Origin: Faecalibacterium prausnitzii
Lineage (GTDB): Bacteria > Bacillota > Clostridia > Oscillospirales > Ruminococcaceae
Direction: 5' to 3'
NCBI GenBank assembly: GCA_004558805.1
Contig: SFDE01000010.1
Coordinates: 1 to 64,000, forward strand
DNA: 64,000 bases
Shown here: piece by piece, positions 23,534 to 33,141 of the stretch
Numbering within the stretch: position 1 is the first letter of the stretch
How the letters are laid out: each line of letters opens with the position of its first letter
Notes under the pieces: model-generated
What the model was told of the DNA's origin: nothing
The model's database searches: none
What the model saw: only the letters and a program-made list of their open reading frames with translations
Translations under genes and position numbers: made by a program

Positions 23534-25876
23534 TTAACTCCTTGTTACCTTGAGCACATCCTTCACCTTGGAAAGTCTTGCGACTACACGGTTCAGGTGC
23601 TCTGTATTGTTGATGCCGATGGTCAGGGTGATGACTGCACAGTTGTTTTCCACCTGACGGGCGTTCATGGCGTAGATGGGCACCCGGATATCCGCCAGTG
23701 CGCTGAGCACATCCTGCAGCAGCTCGTTGCGGTTCAGGGCAATGATCTCCAGCCCCGCCTTGTAGCTGTCCCGGACGCTGTCCGCCCAGTACGCCTTGAC
23801 CCAGCGGGGTGCGTTGGAGGGGTCCTTCATGCTTGCCACTGCATTGGCGCAGTTCTGCTTGTGGATGGAGACTCCAAAGCCCCGGGTGATAAAGCCCACG
23901 ATGGGGTCCCCCGGCAGGGGAGAGCAGCACTTGGCAAACTTGATGGGGGTGTTGTCAAAGCCTTCCACCACCACACCGTCGGTGGCGTGGACCTTGCTCA
24001 GGTCCACCCGGGGCAGGTCCGCCTCAGTCTTGTTCTCCGCTGCCTCTGCCGCCTTGAGCTTCTGCCACTCTTCCTTCAGCTTGGGCAGGCAGTTGGCAAT
24101 GGTCATGCCGCCGTAGCCGATGGCAGCATACAGTTCCTCGGCGTTGTTCTGGCGCAGGCGGCGGGAGCAGCTGTTGATGAACTCGTCCAGCTGATCATCG
24201 GGGATGATGATCAGCTCCCGGCGCAGCTCCCGGGACAGAGCATCTCTGCCCTGCTGGATATTCTCCTCCCGGCGCATCTTTTTAAACCAGTTGCGGATCT
24301 TGCTTTTTGCCTCGCTGGTACGCACGATCTTCAGCCAGTCCCGGCTGGGTCCCTTATCCGCCGGTCCCAGGATCACCTCGATGATCTCGCCGGTGGACAC
24401 GATATGGTCGATGGGTACCATGCGGTTGTTCACCTTGCAGCCCACCATGCGGTTGCCCACCGCCGAATGGATGGCGTAGGCAAAGTCGATGCAGGTGGCG
24501 CCGGTGGGCAGGTTGATCACATCCCCCTTGGGGGTAAAAGCGAACACCTCTTCCGGCAGCAGGTCGCTCTTGAGGTCGTGGAGCAGGTTGCCGGAATCCT
24601 CGCTGACCCGTTGGTTTTCCAGCAGCTGGCTTACCCATGCCAGCCGCTCGTCCAGCTTGTCGTGTCCCTCCCGACCTTCCTTGTACTTCCAGTGGGCTGC
24701 CACGCCGTACTCTGCCTGCTCGTCCATCTTCCGGGTGCGGATCTGCACCTCAAAGGGGATGCCCTCGTGTCCGATGACGGTGGTGTGGAGGCTCTGGTAG
24801 CCGTTGGGCTTGGGAGTGGAGATATAGTCCTTGAACCGGTTGGGCAGGGGGTGGTACATGTCGTGGATCAAGCCCAGAGTGCTGTAGCACTCCGCCAGTG
24901 TATCCAGGATCACCCGCACGGCGTAGATATCGTAGATCTCATCAAAGGACTTGTTCTGCATGATGGTCTTGCGGTAGATGCCGTAGATGCTCTTGACCCG
25001 GCGCTTGATGGTGGCACCCTCAATGCCGCTTTCCACCAGACGCCGCTCGATGACCCCGGAGACCTTTGCCAGAAACTCCTCTCCGGCACGCTCGCTGAGC
25101 ATCTTGCTGATCTCGTTGTAGCCCACCGGGTCCAGATAATGAAGGCTGCGGTCCTCCAGCTCCTCCTTGACGTTCAGGATGCCAAGGCGGTTGGCAATGG
25201 GGGCGTAGACCTCCATGGTCTCCCGTGCCTTGTCCCGGCGCTTCTGCTCCGGCCAGGCATCGCCGGTGCGCATATTGTGGAGCCGGTCGCAGAGCTTGAT
25301 GATCATGACCCGGACGTCCCGGCTCATTGCCAGCAGCATCTTCCGCAGGTTTTCTGCCTGCAGCTCCTCGATGTTGGAAAACTGGATCTTGGTCAGCTTG
25401 GTGACGCCGTCCACCATCTGCGCCACCTCTGCCCCAAACTGAGCGGTCAGGTCCTCCAGAGTGGTGGGGGTGTCCTCCACCACATCGTGGAGCAGTGCGG
25501 CGGCGATGCTCTCAGAGTCCATGCCCAGATCCAGCACCAGCCGTGCCACCGCCAGCGGGTGGCAGATATAAGGCTCGCCGCTGCGGCGGCACACTCCCTT
25601 GTGGGCGTCGTTGGCAAGGTTGTACGCCTTGTCGATCATTTCCATGTTGTAGGCTCTGCCGCTTGCCCGGATCGCCTCACACAGCTTATCCCATGTGACG
25701 ATCTCCGGGCGTGCCTCGGAGGGCAGGATGCCTTCCGGGGCGTCTGCCGGCTGCGCCGTAGCGGCAACCGTTGCGGTCTCCTGCACCGACTGGTGCAGGT
25801 GGGTCTTGGCAGAATAGGAGTCCTCCTCCCGCAAAGGTGCGGCAGCGGGGACAGCAGGTTTCTTTCCCTCTGGCAT
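23534..25876 (-). CDS. rel: Bifunctional (p)ppGpp synthetase/hydrolase (Rel/SpoT)
   Basis: 780 residues: an extra N-terminal tail of about 55 residues, an HD hydrolase domain (His106, HD at 130-131), a synthetase domain with RFKD at 347-350 (the RXKD signature of bifunctional Mg/Mn enzymes) and the YQSLHTTV motif, then TGS (about 430-490) and ACT (about 705-780). It makes and degrades the stringent alarmone in response to uncharged tRNA on ribosomes. The ATG lies directly after the recJ stop, with GGAGGG inside the recJ end. Confidence 0.96.
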   Translation of the reverse strand: MPEGKKPAVPAAAPLREEDSYSAKTHLHQSVQETATVAATAQPADAPEGILPSEARPEIVTWDKLCEAIRASGRAYNMEMIDKAYNLANDAHKGVCRRSGEPYICHPLAVARLVLDLGMDSESIAAALLHDVVEDTPTTLEDLTAQFGAEVAQMVDGVTKLTKIQFSNIEELQAENLRKMLLAMSRDVRVMIIKLCDRLHNMRTGDAWPEQKRRDKARETMEVYAPIANRLGILNVKEELEDRSLHYLDPVGYNEISKMLSERAGEEFLAKVSGVIERRLVESGIEGATIKRRVKSIYGIYRKTIMQNKSFDEIYDIYAVRVILDTLAECYSTLGLIHDMYHPLPNRFKDYISTPKPNGYQSLHTTVIGHEGIPFEVQIRTRKMDEQAEYGVAAHWKYKEGREGHDKLDERLAWVSQLLENQRVSEDSGNLLHDLKSDLLPEEVFAFTPKGDVINLPTGATCIDFAYAIHSAVGNRMVGCKVNNRMVPIDHIVSTGEIIEVILGPADKGPSRDWLKIVRTSEAKSKIRNWFKKMRREENIQQGRDALSRELRRELIIIPDDQLDEFINSCSRRLRQNNAEELYAAIGYGGMTIANCLPKLKEEWQKLKAAEAAENKTEADLPRVDLSKVHATDGVVVEGFDNTPIKFAKCCSPLPGDPIVGFITRGFGVSIHKQNCANAVASMKDPSNAPRWVKAYWADSVRDSYKAGLEIIALNRNELLQDVLSALADIRVPIYAMNARQVENNCAVITLTIGINNTEHLNRVVARLSKVKDVLKVTRS

Positions 25877-28006
25877 TTACATTCCCTCCAAACATTTCAG
25901 CACCGGGGCATCGGCAATGTTCTTTTTGCCGGTGGATGGCACCAGTTCCCAGAACTTTGCGCTGCCCCGCTGGGCTGCGGTGATCAGTCCCACCTGCTCC
26001 AGTGCGGTGACTGCCACCAGCGTCTTGCCTGTATTTTCCTCTCCCAGCTTGGCGCACAAAGGCTGCATATCTTCTGCGTGCCACCGCCGTGCCTGCAGCT
26101 CGCGGTATACCGCAATGATGTGGCTGCGGGGGGGAGTGATAAGTGTTTTCTGATCCGGGGTCAGAGGTGCGCCCCGGCGCAGCGCCTGTACCAGCGCTGC
26201 CTGCTCTGCAGTGCAGCTGCCCAGCCCTGCAGGGTGCAGGTCGATGATCCGTCCGGACAGCTGTGCTCCCCGGGGGGCGTCGTAGACCGAAAGATTCAGC
26301 GCCGCATCCACCACATCTCCAGTGGCATAGGGCAGCTGTTCCGGTGCCATGCCAAACCACACGGCGTAGATGCTGGCGTTGCCCTGCCGCAGCCGCAGAC
26401 GGCTGTGCTTGCCCTCGGAGACCGGATACACCCCATCCAGCACGGCGTTCTGCAAAAGGAACACCGGGGTGGGATTCTCTGCCCCGTAGGGGGCAAGCTG
26501 CTCCAGACGGCGGACGCTGTCCACCGTGATGCGGTCCAGATGGATCGCCAGATCACAGCACAGAGGCGGGGTGTGGAGCACCGGGCACTCCCGTGCCGCC
26601 CAATCGTTGAGGCGGCGGCGCAGCTCCGGCAGGTTCTCCTCCCGCACCAAAAGTCCCGCCGCCATGGCGTGACCGCCGTAGCGGATCAGCAGGTCGGCGC
26701 AGGAGCCGATGCAGGCGTGGAGATTAAAGCCCTGCACGCTGCGTCCGCTGCCCTTGCCCTCGCCCTGCTGGTCCACGGTGACGATGATCACCGGGCGTCC
26801 GGTGCGCTCTACCATACGGGACGCCACAATGCCGATGACGCCGGGGTGCCAGTCCCGTCCCCACAGCAGCATCACCCGGTCTTCCAGACAGTCGGGCTGC
26901 TGCTCCAGCTGCTGCTGCACCGCCTGAAAGATCTGGGTCTCGGTCTCCTGCCGCTGCACATTGATCTGGTTCAGCTTGTGCGCCAGCTCTGCCGCCCGGT
27001 CCGGGTCCTCGCAGAGCACCAGCTGCAGGGCAGTGACAGCACTATCCATCCGTCCCGCCGCATTGATGCGGGGGGCAATGGCGTAGCTGACATTTTCCGC
27101 CGTCACCGGCTTGCCTGCCAGCCCCACCTCTTCCAGCAGCGCCTCCATGCCGGGGCGGTCGGTCTGCTGCAATTGCCGCAGACCTGCCTTTACCAGCGTG
27201 CGGTTCTCGCCGGTAAGGGGCATCACGTCTGCCACCGTACCCACAGCGGCAAGGTCGCCGCAGTAGTCCAGCATCTCCTCTGCCGGGCAGCCGTCCAGTG
27301 CGGCACAGAGCTTGAACGCCACACCGGCGCCGCACAGACCCTTAAAAGGGCTGGTGTCGTCCTCCCGGCGGGGGTCCACCACCGCCACCGCTTTGGGCAG
27401 CTGCTCCGGGGGCAGGTGGTGGTCGGTGATGATCAGGTCCACCCCCAGCTGGGCGGCAAACTCTGCCTCTTCCACGGCGGAGATGCCGTTGTCCACCGTG
27501 ACGATGAGCTGACAGCCCTTGTCGTGGATGGACTGGATGGCGTTTTTGGACAAGCCGTAGCCGTCCCCTTCCCGGCTGGGCAGCATACATTTTACCGTAG
27601 CTCCCATGCCCTTCAGGTGCTGGTACAGCAGGGCGGTAGCGGTGACGCCGTCCACATCGTAGTCTCCATAAACCACGATGGTCTCCCCGTTGTCGATCGC
27701 CTGCCAGATCCGCTGACATGCCTTGTGCATATCCGTCAGCAGCTCCGGGTCGCTGAGTTCTTCTTCCCCTGCCAGCAGGGTCAGTGCCTCGTCCGGGTCG
27801 GTGATGCCCCGGGCAGCAAGGATGCCTGCCAGCAGGGCGCTTTCTTTCTGCTGGGCAGCAAGGGTGGCGACGTATTGCTGTTCCGTCCACTCCTCCCCCA
27901 GTGCGTTGTATTCCAATTCTTCGGTGGTCTGCTGTGCGATGGCTGCCGTCAGCTCCCGGACAGCGGTGCGGTCCAGCGGTTTCAGCTCCCAGGCACGGTA
28001 ATTCAT
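25877..28006 (-). CDS. recJ: Single-stranded-DNA-specific exonuclease RecJ
   Basis: 709 residues. DHH-family motifs: GDYDVDG at 114-120, TVDNGIS, LIITDHH near 190, and DHHA1 GGHAMAAGL. An OB-type domain follows, plus a C-terminal part found in Firmicutes RecJ. It degrades ssDNA 5' to 3' in recombination and repair. Its ATG overlaps the previous stop (ATGA), showing translational coupling. Confidence 0.95.
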   Translation of the reverse strand: MNYRAWELKPLDRTAVRELTAAIAQQTTEELEYNALGEEWTEQQYVATLAAQQKESALLAGILAARGITDPDEALTLLAGEEELSDPELLTDMHKACQRIWQAIDNGETIVVYGDYDVDGVTATALLYQHLKGMGATVKCMLPSREGDGYGLSKNAIQSIHDKGCQLIVTVDNGISAVEEAEFAAQLGVDLIITDHHLPPEQLPKAVAVVDPRREDDTSPFKGLCGAGVAFKLCAALDGCPAEEMLDYCGDLAAVGTVADVMPLTGENRTLVKAGLRQLQQTDRPGMEALLEEVGLAGKPVTAENVSYAIAPRINAAGRMDSAVTALQLVLCEDPDRAAELAHKLNQINVQRQETETQIFQAVQQQLEQQPDCLEDRVMLLWGRDWHPGVIGIVASRMVERTGRPVIIVTVDQQGEGKGSGRSVQGFNLHACIGSCADLLIRYGGHAMAAGLLVREENLPELRRRLNDWAARECPVLHTPPLCCDLAIHLDRITVDSVRRLEQLAPYGAENPTPVFLLQNAVLDGVYPVSEGKHSRLRLRQGNASIYAVWFGMAPEQLPYATGDVVDAALNLSVYDAPRGAQLSGRIIDLHPAGLGSCTAEQAALVQALRRGAPLTPDQKTLITPPRSHIIAVYRELQARRWHAEDMQPLCAKLGEENTGKTLVAVTALEQVGLITAAQRGSAKFWELVPSTGKKNIADAPVLKCLEGM

Positions 28007-29301
28007 CTGAAATCCCCTCCGGTCAGTCCGTCACTCGCCAGCATTCCCTGCAAAGCAGCGATCTCGCTGGAAACATCCAGCGCCACATCGGACAAAAGAT
28101 TATCGTACAGGTTATCGAACGCCTGATTCAGGGTGTGCAGGATGCCGGCAATGTCCCGGCGGATGGTATCGGCGTTCTCTCCCTGCTGCCCCTGCACATC
28201 GTTGTAGGTGTGCAGCAGCTTCAGGGTGGTGGGAATATAGTATTCCGCAAAGCGGCGGGTCTTGGGCAGGCTTTCCGGGTGGGTCTCCAGCCAGTCGCAG
28301 ATGGCGGTGGTGGTCCTGTGCATATGCTCCAGTTCCTCCCTTGCCTGCTCATCCTGCATGAGCTGCTGTTCCTGCTCCAGCACCCCGGCAAACCGCCGTG
28401 CCGTTTCCAGATTCAGGTGGGTGCTGTCCTCTGCTTCCGGCTCCGGCTGCTGCACCGGCTGCTGCCGCAGCTTTTGTTGTGCGGTGCGGTAGTCCTCGGC
28501 GGTAAGATACAGTGTTTCGGTCTTTTCGTCCAGCCACACGGCAAGCCAGCCCTTGCGGATATACCGGCGCAGCTTTTTGAGGAGCTTTGCCTTTTTTAGC
28601 CCGGTGAACTGTGCCAGAGTCTCCACCGGCAGACCCTTCTGGCAGTCCAGCCCTTCCATGCCCTCCGCCAGCTGCTGCAGCATCCTGGCAGCGGAAAGCC
28701 GGACCGTCCCGGCGGCAGTCATCCAGCCAAAGCCTCCTGTGATCAGGGCAAAAACGCTGCCGCAGATCTTCAGTGCCATCATTTCCCCGCCGGTCAGCAG
28801 CGCTCCTGCAAGGGTGTAGGTCAGGACGCCTTCCGCCCACACCGGCACAGCGGCTGCGGCAGCACCAAGGCAGCTGATGCCGGCGATGCCAAAAGTCACC
28901 ACTCCCACGATACCCACCGCCAGCAGGGCACAGCCCTGATCATGGCGTTTTTTGCCGCTGATCCGGATGTTTTCCACCGGCGTAGGCTGGGGCTTTGCAA
29001 AGATCTGCCGGAACCAGCCGGGCAGACCGGCAGCGTCCCCCTCGCCGGGGTCCTGCTTTGCCCCGCCGGACCTACCTGCGCCCCGCAGGGCACGCACCGC
29101 CTCATCGATGCCGTAGTTTGCCGCACGGACTGCGGCACGCCCCACGCCATAGGCACGGTCCCCGATGTCCATGCCTTTTCCCTCAAAGCCGTGAGCAAAG
29201 GCATCGGACATGGTGTCCCCAAAGGCACGGAGCTGATCTTCCAGCTCCTGCTGCACCTGACGACCCTCGTTGGTCCGGCTGTCCTTTTCACCATCGTTCA
29301 T
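28003..29301 (-). CDS. XpaC-like (5-bromo-4-chloroindolyl phosphate hydrolysis family) membrane protein
   Basis: 432 residues. A hydrophilic, Arg/Gly-rich N-terminus (1-110), two or three hydrophobic helices (about 120-205), a KKAKLLKKLRRYIRKGWL winged-helix-like segment, then a helical C-terminal half ending in RRFAEYYIPTTLKLLHTY, the most characteristic XpaC block. The family name comes from a B. subtilis phenotype; the molecular role is unknown. The ATG at 29301 is chosen because it lies past the upstream stop, with GAAGGGTGAG in front. Confidence 0.75.
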   Translation of the reverse strand: MNDGEKDSRTNEGRQVQQELEDQLRAFGDTMSDAFAHGFEGKGMDIGDRAYGVGRAAVRAANYGIDEAVRALRGAGRSGGAKQDPGEGDAAGLPGWFRQIFAKPQPTPVENIRISGKKRHDQGCALLAVGIVGVVTFGIAGISCLGAAAAAVPVWAEGVLTYTLAGALLTGGEMMALKICGSVFALITGGFGWMTAAGTVRLSAARMLQQLAEGMEGLDCQKGLPVETLAQFTGLKKAKLLKKLRRYIRKGWLAVWLDEKTETLYLTAEDYRTAQQKLRQQPVQQPEPEAEDSTHLNLETARRFAGVLEQEQQLMQDEQAREELEHMHRTTTAICDWLETHPESLPKTRRFAEYYIPTTLKLLHTYNDVQGQQGENADTIRRDIAGILHTLNQAFDNLYDNLLSDVALDVSSEIAALQGMLASDGLTGGDFR

Positions 29302-29311
29302 CAGAATCTTC

Positions 29312-30901
29312 TCACCCTTCTGCCGGCGCATACCGGCTGATGATGGCGCGGGCGACCCGCAGCCCATCCACGGCGGCGCTCATGATGCCGCCGGCGTATC
29401 CCGCACCTTCGCCGCAGGGATAAAGCCCTGCCAGCTGGGCGCACTCAAAGTTTTCTTCCCGCTTCAGCCGCACCGGGCTGCTGGTACGGGTCTCCAGTCC
29501 CGTAAGGATCGCCTCCGGGGCGGTGTAGCCTGCGATTTTGCCCTCATAGGCACGCAGACCTGCCCGCAGGGTGTCGGCAAGCTGGGGCGGCAGCAGGCTG
29601 CCCAGATCCGCTGCCCGGACTCCCCGGTCGTAGGTAGGCTGCACCCGGGTGATCTTCAGTTCACCCCGCCCTTCCAGAAAGCTCTGGATATTCTCTGCCG
29701 GAGCGGCATATCCCCCGCCCCCTGCGGCGTAGGCACGGGTCTCCAGCTCCCGCTGGAAAGCGATCGCCTGCCGGGGGTCGTTGGCAAAATCCGCCCCGCC
29801 TACACTGACCACCACCGCCGCATTGGCGTTTTTGCCGCCGCGGGCATGGTAGCTCATGCCGTTGGTCACCACTCGCCCTTCCTCGCTGGCGGAGGCGACC
29901 ACCTGACCGCCGGGGCACATACAGAAGGTGTACACGCAGCGGTCTCCCACATGCTGGGAAAGCTGGTACTCTCCCCGGGGCAGGGCGGGATGTCCCGCCG
30001 CCTCGTGGTAAAGGCTCTTTTCGATCTCGCTTTGCAGATGCTCTGCCCGGAAGCCTACGCTGAAGGGTTTGCACTCCAGCACCAGCCCGCTGTCCATCAG
30101 CATGGCAAAGGTATCCCGTGCCGAGTGTCCCACCGCAAACACCAGCGCCTCACAGGGGACGGTGCCGCCGGTGGTAAAAACACCGGTAAGATGTCCGTTT
30201 TTCTGTTCCAGACCCGTGAGGGCGGTGTTGAAGCGGACTTCGCCCCCCAGTGCCTCGATCTCCCTGCGGATGGAGGTGATGACCCCCCGCAGCAGGTCGG
30301 TGCCCACATGGGGCTTCTGCTTCCAGGCGATCTCCTCCGGTGCACCGTGGTGCAAAAACACCTCGGTGACAAAGCCGCACAGCTCATCCCCGATGCGGGT
30401 GGTGAGCTTGCCATCGGAAAAGGTCCCCGCTCCGCCCTCGCCAAACTGGATGTTGGCGTTGGGGTCCAGCTCGCCGGTGGCGGAAAAATGCTCCACCGCC
30501 TGCACCCGCTGTTCCAGCGCCGGTCCCCGCTCCAGCACGATGGGGCGGTAGCCCTGCCGTGCCAGCAGCAGCGCCGCAAAGAGCCCCGCAGGACCCAGAC
30601 CGCACACCACCGGGCGGTGGAGCAGTCGGTCGCTGCCCTGCTGCACCGTGAATACCGGCTGCTCATGGCGGGAGATGTTTGCCCCTGCAGCGGCAAAGGC
30701 AGCCTCCTGCCCGGGATCCTTCAGGGTGATCGCCACAGTGTAAACCAGCTTGGGCTGCCCCCGGCGGGCGTCCACCGACAGCTTTGCAATGCCCAGCTGT
30801 GCCACCCGGCTGTGAGGGATGTGCGCCTGCTGCAGCGCCTTTTCGTATGCTGCCGACTCCTTTGCAGAGAGAGGCAGGCGGATGTTGCGAACCAGAATCA
30901 T
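29312..30901 (-). CDS. FAD-dependent oxidoreductase (COG2509 type)
   Basis: 529 residues. After an N-terminal domain of about 100 residues comes the dinucleotide-binding GLGPAGLFAALLLARQGY, then GEGGAGTFSDGKL and a C-terminal GEGAGYAGGIMSAA that closes the FAD site. This is the uncharacterised FAD-dependent dehydrogenase family common in Clostridia and usually of unknown substrate. The ATG at 30901 is chosen with AAAAAGGA upstream. Confidence 0.85.
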   Translation of the reverse strand: MILVRNIRLPLSAKESAAYEKALQQAHIPHSRVAQLGIAKLSVDARRGQPKLVYTVAITLKDPGQEAAFAAAGANISRHEQPVFTVQQGSDRLLHRPVVCGLGPAGLFAALLLARQGYRPIVLERGPALEQRVQAVEHFSATGELDPNANIQFGEGGAGTFSDGKLTTRIGDELCGFVTEVFLHHGAPEEIAWKQKPHVGTDLLRGVITSIRREIEALGGEVRFNTALTGLEQKNGHLTGVFTTGGTVPCEALVFAVGHSARDTFAMLMDSGLVLECKPFSVGFRAEHLQSEIEKSLYHEAAGHPALPRGEYQLSQHVGDRCVYTFCMCPGGQVVASASEEGRVVTNGMSYHARGGKNANAAVVVSVGGADFANDPRQAIAFQRELETRAYAAGGGGYAAPAENIQSFLEGRGELKITRVQPTYDRGVRAADLGSLLPPQLADTLRAGLRAYEGKIAGYTAPEAILTGLETRTSSPVRLKREENFECAQLAGLYPCGEGAGYAGGIMSAAVDGLRVARAIISRYAPAEG

Positions 30902-30924
30902 GTTATCGTGCGTTCCTTTTTGTA

Positions 30925-32226
30925 TCAGTTGCTTTCGATGCGGCACTGCAGCACATAGCTGCCCAGTGCAAAGATCTTGCCGTTAGAGGGCACATACAGG
31001 CGGCAGGCAATGTTCTGTTGCCCCGTTGCCACCGAGAAGTCCGCAGCGTCGATCTCAATGACCACCTGTTCCGGCACCAGCGTGTCCATGGTGCCCTTGG
31101 GACCGCAGAGGGTCACGTTCATCAGTCGGTCGGTCTCCACCGTCAACTGGTAGGTGGAGGGCAGGTTCACCACCTGCACGCAACTGGAGGGCAGGTTCAT
31201 GGTCTTGGTCTCCAGCCCGGAGCAGTCAAAGCTCACAGTGACGGTGGAAACATTGTCCAGCAGATAGATATCGCTGGGCAGCTCCATGGGCAGCTCGTAG
31301 GTCTTGTTGAGGGTAAAGGTGGACAAATCAATGGTGCCGATGGAGATCTGGGACAAAGCGTCGATCTTTTCCGCCGGACCTGCCACCTTGATCTGCTTGC
31401 GGCTCAGGTCGTATAACAACACTGAGTTGTCAAAATGCTTAGGTGCGTTGATAAAGCTCACCTTCACCGGCAAGGTCGCCATCTTGTACACCTGCAGGGT
31501 CACGTCCACTCTGCTCTCTTCCAGCTGGGTGTACTCAAACTCCACCTCGCTGCCGCCGGAAGTGTAGAACCGCAGGGGCGTATCCAGCGTCACCGAACCG
31601 CTCAGCTCCCCGGTGGCAGTGACCTCGGCGGTGCAGGTGGCGACCTTGTCCAGCTCGCTGCTGGGACCGGAAAGGGTCACATTCTCCTTGGACACATCGG
31701 TGCTGTAGAGGATATAGCCGTCCGCAATGGTCAGGTAGTTGGTGGTGACCTTTACCGGCAGAGTCTTTTCCTCCACCACATCAAAGACCACCTGCACCGT
31801 GTTTTCGGTGCCTTCCAGGGTCACGTTGATGCCGTTGAGCATCCCGTTTGCTCCCCGCACCTGCAGGCGCAGGGTCTTTTCTCCGCTGTCCCGCACGCTG
31901 GACCAGTCCGGGTAGACCACAAAATCTGAGGCGGTGAGCCCGCCGATGGTGTAGCCGTCACCGGAGATCTTCAGGTTCACCGTCTTTTCCTCAGCGCTGA
32001 CGATGCTCAAGCCCCGGGAAGTATAGGCGGAGGAATCGTAGGTATAGTCCACCGGCACATTGTAGATGGTATTGGTGGTGCCGGGCTGCACGATCATGGT
32101 GACCACCATCCACGCTACCACCGCTCCCAGCAGGGCAAGGGCAAGGCGGATGCGCCGGTCGTCCAGCAAACTTCTGGTGCGGGGCAGAGCGGGCTTGGTG
32201 TTGTTGTTACTGGGCTGGCTTTTCAT
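30925..32226 (-). CDS. cdaR: YbbR-domain protein CdaR, regulator of CdaA
   Basis: 433 residues: a basic cytoplasmic N-terminus, one membrane helix (about 29-49) and an extracellular part of repeated YbbR-like beta domains. CdaR binds and modulates the c-di-AMP cyclase CdaA at the membrane. Its ATG overlaps the cdaA stop by four bases (ATGA), the standard cdaA-cdaR coupling. Confidence 0.9.
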   Translation of the reverse strand: MKSQPSNNNTKPALPRTRSLLDDRRIRLALALLGAVVAWMVVTMIVQPGTTNTIYNVPVDYTYDSSAYTSRGLSIVSAEEKTVNLKISGDGYTIGGLTASDFVVYPDWSSVRDSGEKTLRLQVRGANGMLNGINVTLEGTENTVQVVFDVVEEKTLPVKVTTNYLTIADGYILYSTDVSKENVTLSGPSSELDKVATCTAEVTATGELSGSVTLDTPLRFYTSGGSEVEFEYTQLEESRVDVTLQVYKMATLPVKVSFINAPKHFDNSVLLYDLSRKQIKVAGPAEKIDALSQISIGTIDLSTFTLNKTYELPMELPSDIYLLDNVSTVTVSFDCSGLETKTMNLPSSCVQVVNLPSTYQLTVETDRLMNVTLCGPKGTMDTLVPEQVVIEIDAADFSVATGQQNIACRLYVPSNGKIFALGSYVLQCRIESN

Positions 32227-33125
32227 TGCTGTTCGTCCTCCCCCTTCTGGGTCACCCAGCGCAGAAGCTGTTTTGCACGGTCCTTCCACGTTTCGGTGGT
32301 GCTTTTTTCGGTGGTGGTCTCCTTGGGGATCATCTCATCCACCAACCGGGTATACAGGGTCTGCCGGTCAAAATGACGGATCAGCACCCCGTTCTTTGCC
32401 ATGGAGATGATGCCGGTCTCCTCGCTGACCACGATGGCAATGGCATCGGAGTTCTCCGCAATGCCAAGGCAGGCGCGGTGGCGGGTGCCCATATCCTTGC
32501 CCAGATCCAGATTGTTGGACAGGGGCAGCACGCAGCCTGCCGCCTTGATGCGTCCGTTCTCGATGATGGCGGCACCGTCATGGAGGGGGGTGCCCTCGTA
32601 GAAGATGGTGCCCAGCACCTCCAGATTTACGGCGCTGTTTACCGGGGTGCCGGTGCGCACGATCTCCGAAAGGTTGGTGTGGCGTTCCAGCACGATGAGG
32701 GCACCGGTCTTGGTCTCGGAAAACCGCTCCGCCGCATCACAAATGGCGATGATGGCGCTGCGCCACGCCCCTTTCAGGCTGGGGTCGTTGTAGCGTCCTT
32801 TCATGTTGAAGAGCTTGGAAGTCCACTGGTCCGTCTGCCCCATGCGCTCCAGCGCACGGCGGATCTCCGGCTGGAACAGCACCACCAGGGTCAGTAAGCC
32901 CACCTGCAGCAGGGAGTTGAGCATCCATGTAACGGTGCGCATATTCAGGGTGGTCGCCACCAGATAGATCGCCAGCACCAACAGTGCGCCCTTGGCAAGC
33001 TGCCCGGCGCGGGTACGGTTGATGATGCCCAGCAGCTGGTAGATCAGAAAGGCGATGATAAGGATATCCAGCAGATCGACAATTTTAAAGGTCTGAAAAT
33101 TGGCGATGATCGCATGCAGAGACAT
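32223..33125 (-). CDS. cdaA: Diadenylate cyclase CdaA (c-di-AMP synthase)
   Basis: 300 residues: three membrane helices in the first 90 residues, then the DisA_N catalytic domain with LHDGAAII (DGA motif) and GTRHRACLGI (RHR motif). It condenses two ATP into c-di-AMP, which controls potassium transport and wall turgor. The genes glmM/glmS that often follow cdaR are not next to it; instead cdaA sits behind ispDF. TrkA/TrkH potassium uptake genes lie 6 kb away. Confidence 0.95.
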   Translation of the reverse strand: MSLHAIIANFQTFKIVDLLDILIIAFLIYQLLGIINRTRAGQLAKGALLVLAIYLVATTLNMRTVTWMLNSLLQVGLLTLVVLFQPEIRRALERMGQTDQWTSKLFNMKGRYNDPSLKGAWRSAIIAICDAAERFSETKTGALIVLERHTNLSEIVRTGTPVNSAVNLEVLGTIFYEGTPLHDGAAIIENGRIKAAGCVLPLSNNLDLGKDMGTRHRACLGIAENSDAIAIVVSEETGIISMAKNGVLIRHFDRQTLYTRLVDEMIPKETTTEKSTTETWKDRAKQLLRWVTQKGEDEQQ

Positions 33126-33141
33126 TGGTGTACACTCCTGT

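Noticed and set aside
23054..28126. A plus-strand open frame of about 1690 codons across dtd, rel and recJ
   Set aside because: It is a mirror of GC-rich minus-strand genes with full motifs. The reading is His/Leu/Val/Gly-rich, with no domain, start site or family sign.
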